Of a stretch of DNA of 64,000 bases, positions 60,860 through 64,000 are shown piece after piece; the stretch's first letter is position 1; every line of letters starts with the position of its first letter. The DNA is taken from the NCBI GenBank assembly GCA_027592025.1, contig JAQCIQ010000004.1, positions 62,001 through 126,000 of the forward strand, given 5' to 3'. This stretch comes from Bacteroidota bacterium (GTDB lineage: Bacteria; Bacteroidota; Bacteroidia; Flavobacteriales; Flavobacteriaceae). Position numbers and translations under genes: made by a program. The notes beneath the pieces were generated by a model. The model was not told the origin of the DNA. It searched no databases and saw nothing but the letters and a program-made list of their open reading frames with translations.

Positions 60860-61704
60860 TGGACAATTAGTACGTCAGTTGGAAGTTCTCCTAAAATATG
60901 TTCAATGTCGTGAGGAAATACTCTGTCCCAAAAGGTCATTTGGCTGGGCGCGTTCATCACCAAAAGATCTGCCCTAACTACTTGGGCATAATGCCCAATG
61001 GAATAGCCCCGTTTTCCAAAAATGGATTGAGATTGAATAGCAATACCCTCTTTAAGCTTTTCAGGAATGTCTGAAATAATTTGCTTGACCCTTGATTCTT
61101 CGCGAAGCTTGAGGCGCTCTTTTATAATTCGCGAACGTCTCAATGATCGATCGTCATCAACACTCACCGCAACCTCATGAGGGCTTATTTCTTCTACAAT
61201 AGTTATTTTTTGGGCTCCTAAGCTTTTAGCTACCGAAAAGGCGGTTGCTATAGCCTGTTCAGTTTTGGGGTCGGCAAGACCGTTTACTACAATATGTTCG
61301 CAGGGCACCCTCTCTACCGAGGGTTTGATCAGGAGTAGGACCGAACAAGGAGCTCTTCGGGTGATTTGTCGGGCTATGGAACCAAGGTAATATCTCAGGA
61401 AATTTTCTCGTTGTAGGGCTCCTAAAATCAACAAGTCAACTTGAGCGTCTTTAACGGTAGATAAGATAACCTCAATAGGATTGCCTGTTTGACAACGAAT
61501 TTCATAGATCAAACCTTGTGATTGATGAACCTGAAGGAGGTCGTGCAACAAAACAGTGTCTTCGTCAGACATTTTGCCAACATGAATCAGAATTAGTTTG
61601 GCTTTAAGAAAAAGCGCGAGTCGCGCTCCCTCAAAGAGGTTGGCCTTCAAGTTTGGCGAAAACGCCACTCCCACACCAATAATTCGAAAAGACTTCGCGG
61701 CCAC
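60856..61704 (-). CDS. Universal stress protein, tandem UspA domains
   Basis: A 282-residue cytoplasmic protein of two UspA folds (about residues 1-135 and 140-282). The first has DLLILGALQRENFLRYYLGSIARQITRRAPCSVLLL, close to the G-x2-G-x9-G-S/T nucleotide-binding motif but imperfect. The second also lacks a clean motif, so ATP binding is uncertain. It is translated just before SulP with an ATGA overlap. Together they suggest a stress-responsive or ligand-sensing partner of the transporter. Confidence 0.88.
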   Translation of the reverse strand: MAAKSFRIIGVGVAFSPNLKANLFEGARLALFLKAKLILIHVGKMSDEDTVLLHDLLQVHQSQGLIYEIRCQTGNPIEVILSTVKDAQVDLLILGALQRENFLRYYLGSIARQITRRAPCSVLLLIKPSVERVPCEHIVVNGLADPKTEQAIATAFSVAKSLGAQKITIVEEISPHEVAVSVDDDRSLRRSRIIKERLKLREESRVKQIISDIPEKLKEGIAIQSQSIFGKRGYSIGHYAQVVRADLLVMNAPSQMTFWDRVFPHDIEHILGELPTDVLIVQ

Positions 61705-61777
61705 TACCCTTGTTGTTTTGTTCGAAGGTAATATACAGATTTTTTATGTCTTAAAGAACGCGACCAATCGTTGAGAC

Positions 61778-64000
61778 CTATTTTTTAAATTGATTAAGCG
61801 TCAAAAAGCTCAACTCTGGGACAGCAGTTGTTTTGGTGTTGATGAAAATTTTGGTTGGTTGGTTTGGCAACAAATCAATAAAATTCGGAAATATGGAGCT
61901 TTCATACTGCGCCTCAACAAATACATTTTTCTGAAGCACGGCGCTCTCTAGGACAGCTTCAAACCCTCCTTTGACGGGATTAATGGTTACATTTATTGAC
62001 CCAGTTTGCAGGGCGAGGTTTTTTGGCCGGTCAAAATACACTAGCGTCTGCTTATCCACAAACCGCAGCACGCCTACTGTATGTCTAGGGTCAAATCCGT
62101 CCACTCCCAAATCAAATTCAGAAACGAAAGTACTTGCGTTAGCCTTGGCAGTAAAGGGAAGGGTTTTTGAAAATATAATTTCCCCAGTGAAACTCATCAA
62201 TTCTAGCTGAAGGTTTCCGCTCTTAGGGATCAAATGATCGTTAACAATTTTTACCGAAAGAGAACCTTTGGATACCGTCGCTGCGATTAAAAGATTATCA
62301 AAGTCGTGTTTGGCCGCGTGATGCAGGGCTTTCCATTGGCCCAGATGATCGATACTTGACCAAGACACACTTGGCCAGCAATCATTGAACTGCCAGTACA
62401 GAGATCCCATATTGAACGGCCTGGCACTGCGATGTGCGACAAGCGCCTTCGATATGCCGAGAGCTTGTGTAAGTTGGCTGAGGTATATTTTTTCATGGTC
62501 ATTTCTTGGTTCAGGAAAATCTCGCGACACGTATGTTTTTATCAATTCAGTCCCTCGCGGGTGTTTTTGGTGGGTTCCGAATGACGCAGAATTGAGATCT
62601 AGAGCACCCTCATTGACATATTTCACAACCGAGGCGCTAGGGAGTGATTGAAAGCCAAATTCACTCATGAACCTAGGAACCTTTTGTTCGAAGTGCTCAA
62701 AAGGATAGGCATCGTGCCACACAAACCAATCATGAGCGTCACCCTCCGTAAGGTATTTGACATTGCCCCGACCGTATTTTGGCGAGCTTTCCCAATAAGG
62801 CACGCCTTGACCAAAATCGGCAACCACCTTAGGTAATATTTGTCCAAACAATTTTTGATAGGCCTGCCAAATCTGTGCCTTTTGCGCTTCACTTTTTCCG
62901 GATCTCCAACCCCAGTTCGCCCATCCTTCAGCGCTTTCGTTGTTGCCACACCACAATACAACAGAGGCATGCTCACCTATTCGTTGGACATTGTCTTCGG
63001 CTTCCTTTTTTGCCGAATCCAAGAATTGATCCGAGCCAGGATACATGGCACAAGAGTACATAAAATCTTGCCAAACCATTAAGCCCTTTTGGTCGCAGAG
63101 CTGATAGAAATAATCACTTTCATAAACCCCGCCACCCCAAACGCGCAGGGTATTCATGTTGGCGTCGACAGCGTTTTGGATTATAGCTTGATAATCTTCT
63201 TGAGAGCCGGCATTAAGAAGAGCGTCTTGGGGGACATAATTAGCCCCTTTCATAAAAACAGGTACGCCATTAACTTTAAAATAGAATGATTCGCCATTGT
63301 TGTCAGGCTCATTAATTAGTTCAACAGTGCGCAATCCTTTTTGGAAACAAGCCTCTTCCGCCAAAACACTTTTATTTTTAAGTTGGACGCAGACGTCATA
63401 GAGGTAAGGGTCTCCTAGGTTGTGTGGCCACCATTTTTTCGGAGATTCAATTTGAAAAGGAATAGTCAGCTTTTGCGCATCCTTTTGAAGGATAGTTGTC
63501 TCAACTAATTCTCCGTTAACATAAACCTCAGCAGTCAAGTCAATATTAGTCTTTGATTCCAAATTAAATGAAAGCGCTAAGCTCGCCAACTCATCCTTCA
63601 AATCTGTGACTTCGACGGTGCTGTGCTTGATTTTAGCAATATCCCAAGACATCAATCGAACCGATCTCCATATACCAGGAGTGATGAGTCTGGGGGCCCA
63701 ATCCCAGCCATATTGGTACTGTGCCCTGCGGGTATAAACCCGACGTTGTTTGTCGTCTGACATGTCGTCGGTTGGAGGTACAAAAGCTTCAGAAGCCTTT
63801 AGACGGTTTTCGACATCACGGTGATTTTTAATCTTAAGAAGCAAAACATTGCTAGGTTGCAAGAGCTTTGAAACATCGACAGCCCATGGTCTGAACGCAT
63901 TATCAGCCTGCAAAATTAATTGTCCGTTGAGGTAAATGTCCGCATAAGTATCAATTCCGTCGAATTGAAGTTGCTGATTTGGTTTGTTGAGCAGAGAATC
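61778..64000 (-). CDS. Beta-mannosidase, glycoside hydrolase family 2 (partial, N-terminus beyond window)
   Basis: The C-terminal 740 residues of a GH2 enzyme; the start is beyond the right edge, since the frame is open to 64000 and continues the sugar-binding domain (LQFDGIDTYADIYLNG, then RPWAVDVSKLL). The Ig-like domain leads to the TIM barrel with the acid/base Glu in VLWCGNNESAEGW and the nucleophile Glu in PRFMSEFGFQSLPS. This is the beta-mannosidase type rather than beta-galactosidase. It suggests use of plant or algal mannans or of protein N-glycans. No PUL SusCD genes are visible. Confidence 0.93.
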   Translation of the reverse strand, partial: DSLLNKPNQQLQFDGIDTYADIYLNGQLILQADNAFRPWAVDVSKLLQPSNVLLLKIKNHRDVENRLKASEAFVPPTDDMSDDKQRRVYTRRAQYQYGWDWAPRLITPGIWRSVRLMSWDIAKIKHSTVEVTDLKDELASLALSFNLESKTNIDLTAEVYVNGELVETTILQKDAQKLTIPFQIESPKKWWPHNLGDPYLYDVCVQLKNKSVLAEEACFQKGLRTVELINEPDNNGESFYFKVNGVPVFMKGANYVPQDALLNAGSQEDYQAIIQNAVDANMNTLRVWGGGVYESDYFYQLCDQKGLMVWQDFMYSCAMYPGSDQFLDSAKKEAEDNVQRIGEHASVVLWCGNNESAEGWANWGWRSGKSEAQKAQIWQAYQKLFGQILPKVVADFGQGVPYWESSPKYGRGNVKYLTEGDAHDWFVWHDAYPFEHFEQKVPRFMSEFGFQSLPSASVVKYVNEGALDLNSASFGTHQKHPRGTELIKTYVSRDFPEPRNDHEKIYLSQLTQALGISKALVAHRSARPFNMGSLYWQFNDCWPSVSWSSIDHLGQWKALHHAAKHDFDNLLIAATVSKGSLSVKIVNDHLIPKSGNLQLELMSFTGEIIFSKTLPFTAKANASTFVSEFDLGVDGFDPRHTVGVLRFVDKQTLVYFDRPKNLALQTGSINVTINPVKGGFEAVLESAVLQKNVFVEAQYESSIFPNFIDLLPNQPTKIFINTKTTAVPELSFLTLNQFKK

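Noticed and set aside
1-64000. CRISPR arrays, insertion sequences, integrases, prophage or toxin-antitoxin genes
   Set aside because: No spaced direct repeats, transposase or integrase motifs, or phage structural genes were recognised anywhere in the window.

Overview
The window is a 64 kb piece of a Bacteroidota chromosome, most likely a Flavobacteriales-type marine or aquatic bacterium. The pointers are a PorW/SprE-type gliding/type IX secretion lipoprotein, several families largely confined to Bacteroidota (DUF4837, DUF4175, DUF5687, DUF6341-like, DUF4254, bacterial GH3), an AtpB with the long N-terminal periplasmic extension, start codons preceded by A/T-rich leaders rather than Shine-Dalgarno sequences, and repeated TAnnTTTG promoter -7 elements. 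Coding density is high. I saw no insertion sequence, prophage or CRISPR array.

Layout. 1-7.7 kb (minus strand): porW/sprE, bactofilin, atpZ-like, a small membrane protein, a lipoprotein, then atpB-atpE-atpF-atpH-atpA, with atpA running off the left edge. 7.9-15.3 kb: a prolyl oligopeptidase, a two-gene ABC exporter, a PaaE-like reductase, a GT9/DUF4254 pair and a DUF6341-like membrane protein. 15.3-26.8 kb: a single-strand exopolysaccharide/O-antigen operon (chain-length protein, sugar reductase, two polymerase/ligase-type membrane proteins, two GT4 transferases, UDP-glucose dehydrogenase, UDP-glucuronate decarboxylase, initiating sugar-phosphate transferase) ending in purD. 26.9-33.8 kb: GH3, M23 peptidase, tatA, DUF4837, pgk, DNA polymerase III delta-prime, OmpH/Skp. 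33.9-40.3 kb: methyltransferase, mnmG, ybeY, DUF4175. Two perfect 16-bp parS palindromes bracket mnmG. 40.4-49.1 kb: gltX, SPFH protein, glnS with a C-terminal extension, folB, tRNA-Cys, LysE exporter, GIN-domain protein, rnr. 49.1-49.6 kb: a roughly 530-bp very A/T-rich non-coding stretch with DnaA-box-like 9-mers and a 13-bp tandem repeat, a candidate replication origin. 49.6-64 kb: rpiB, a CDF metal exporter, a GNAT protein, OmpA-like, an S41-M1-S8 protease block with rnpA, a metallo-beta-lactamase-fold hydrolase, a SulP/Usp pair and a GH2 beta-mannosidase cut by the right edge.

How it fits together: most genes are housekeeping (energy, translation, tRNA modification, RNA decay), with envelope functions between them. 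The parS pair, mnmG, rnpA and the A/T-rich candidate origin together suggest the window lies in the origin-proximal domain of the chromosome. The unbroken run of minus-strand genes right of 51.4 kb does not by itself support a bidirectional origin at 49.3 kb, so that call stays provisional. I found no clear evidence for a wholly new defence or mobile system. The most interesting signals are the parS/oriC architecture, a terminator-like hairpin between atpE and atpF, and several unusual domain extensions.
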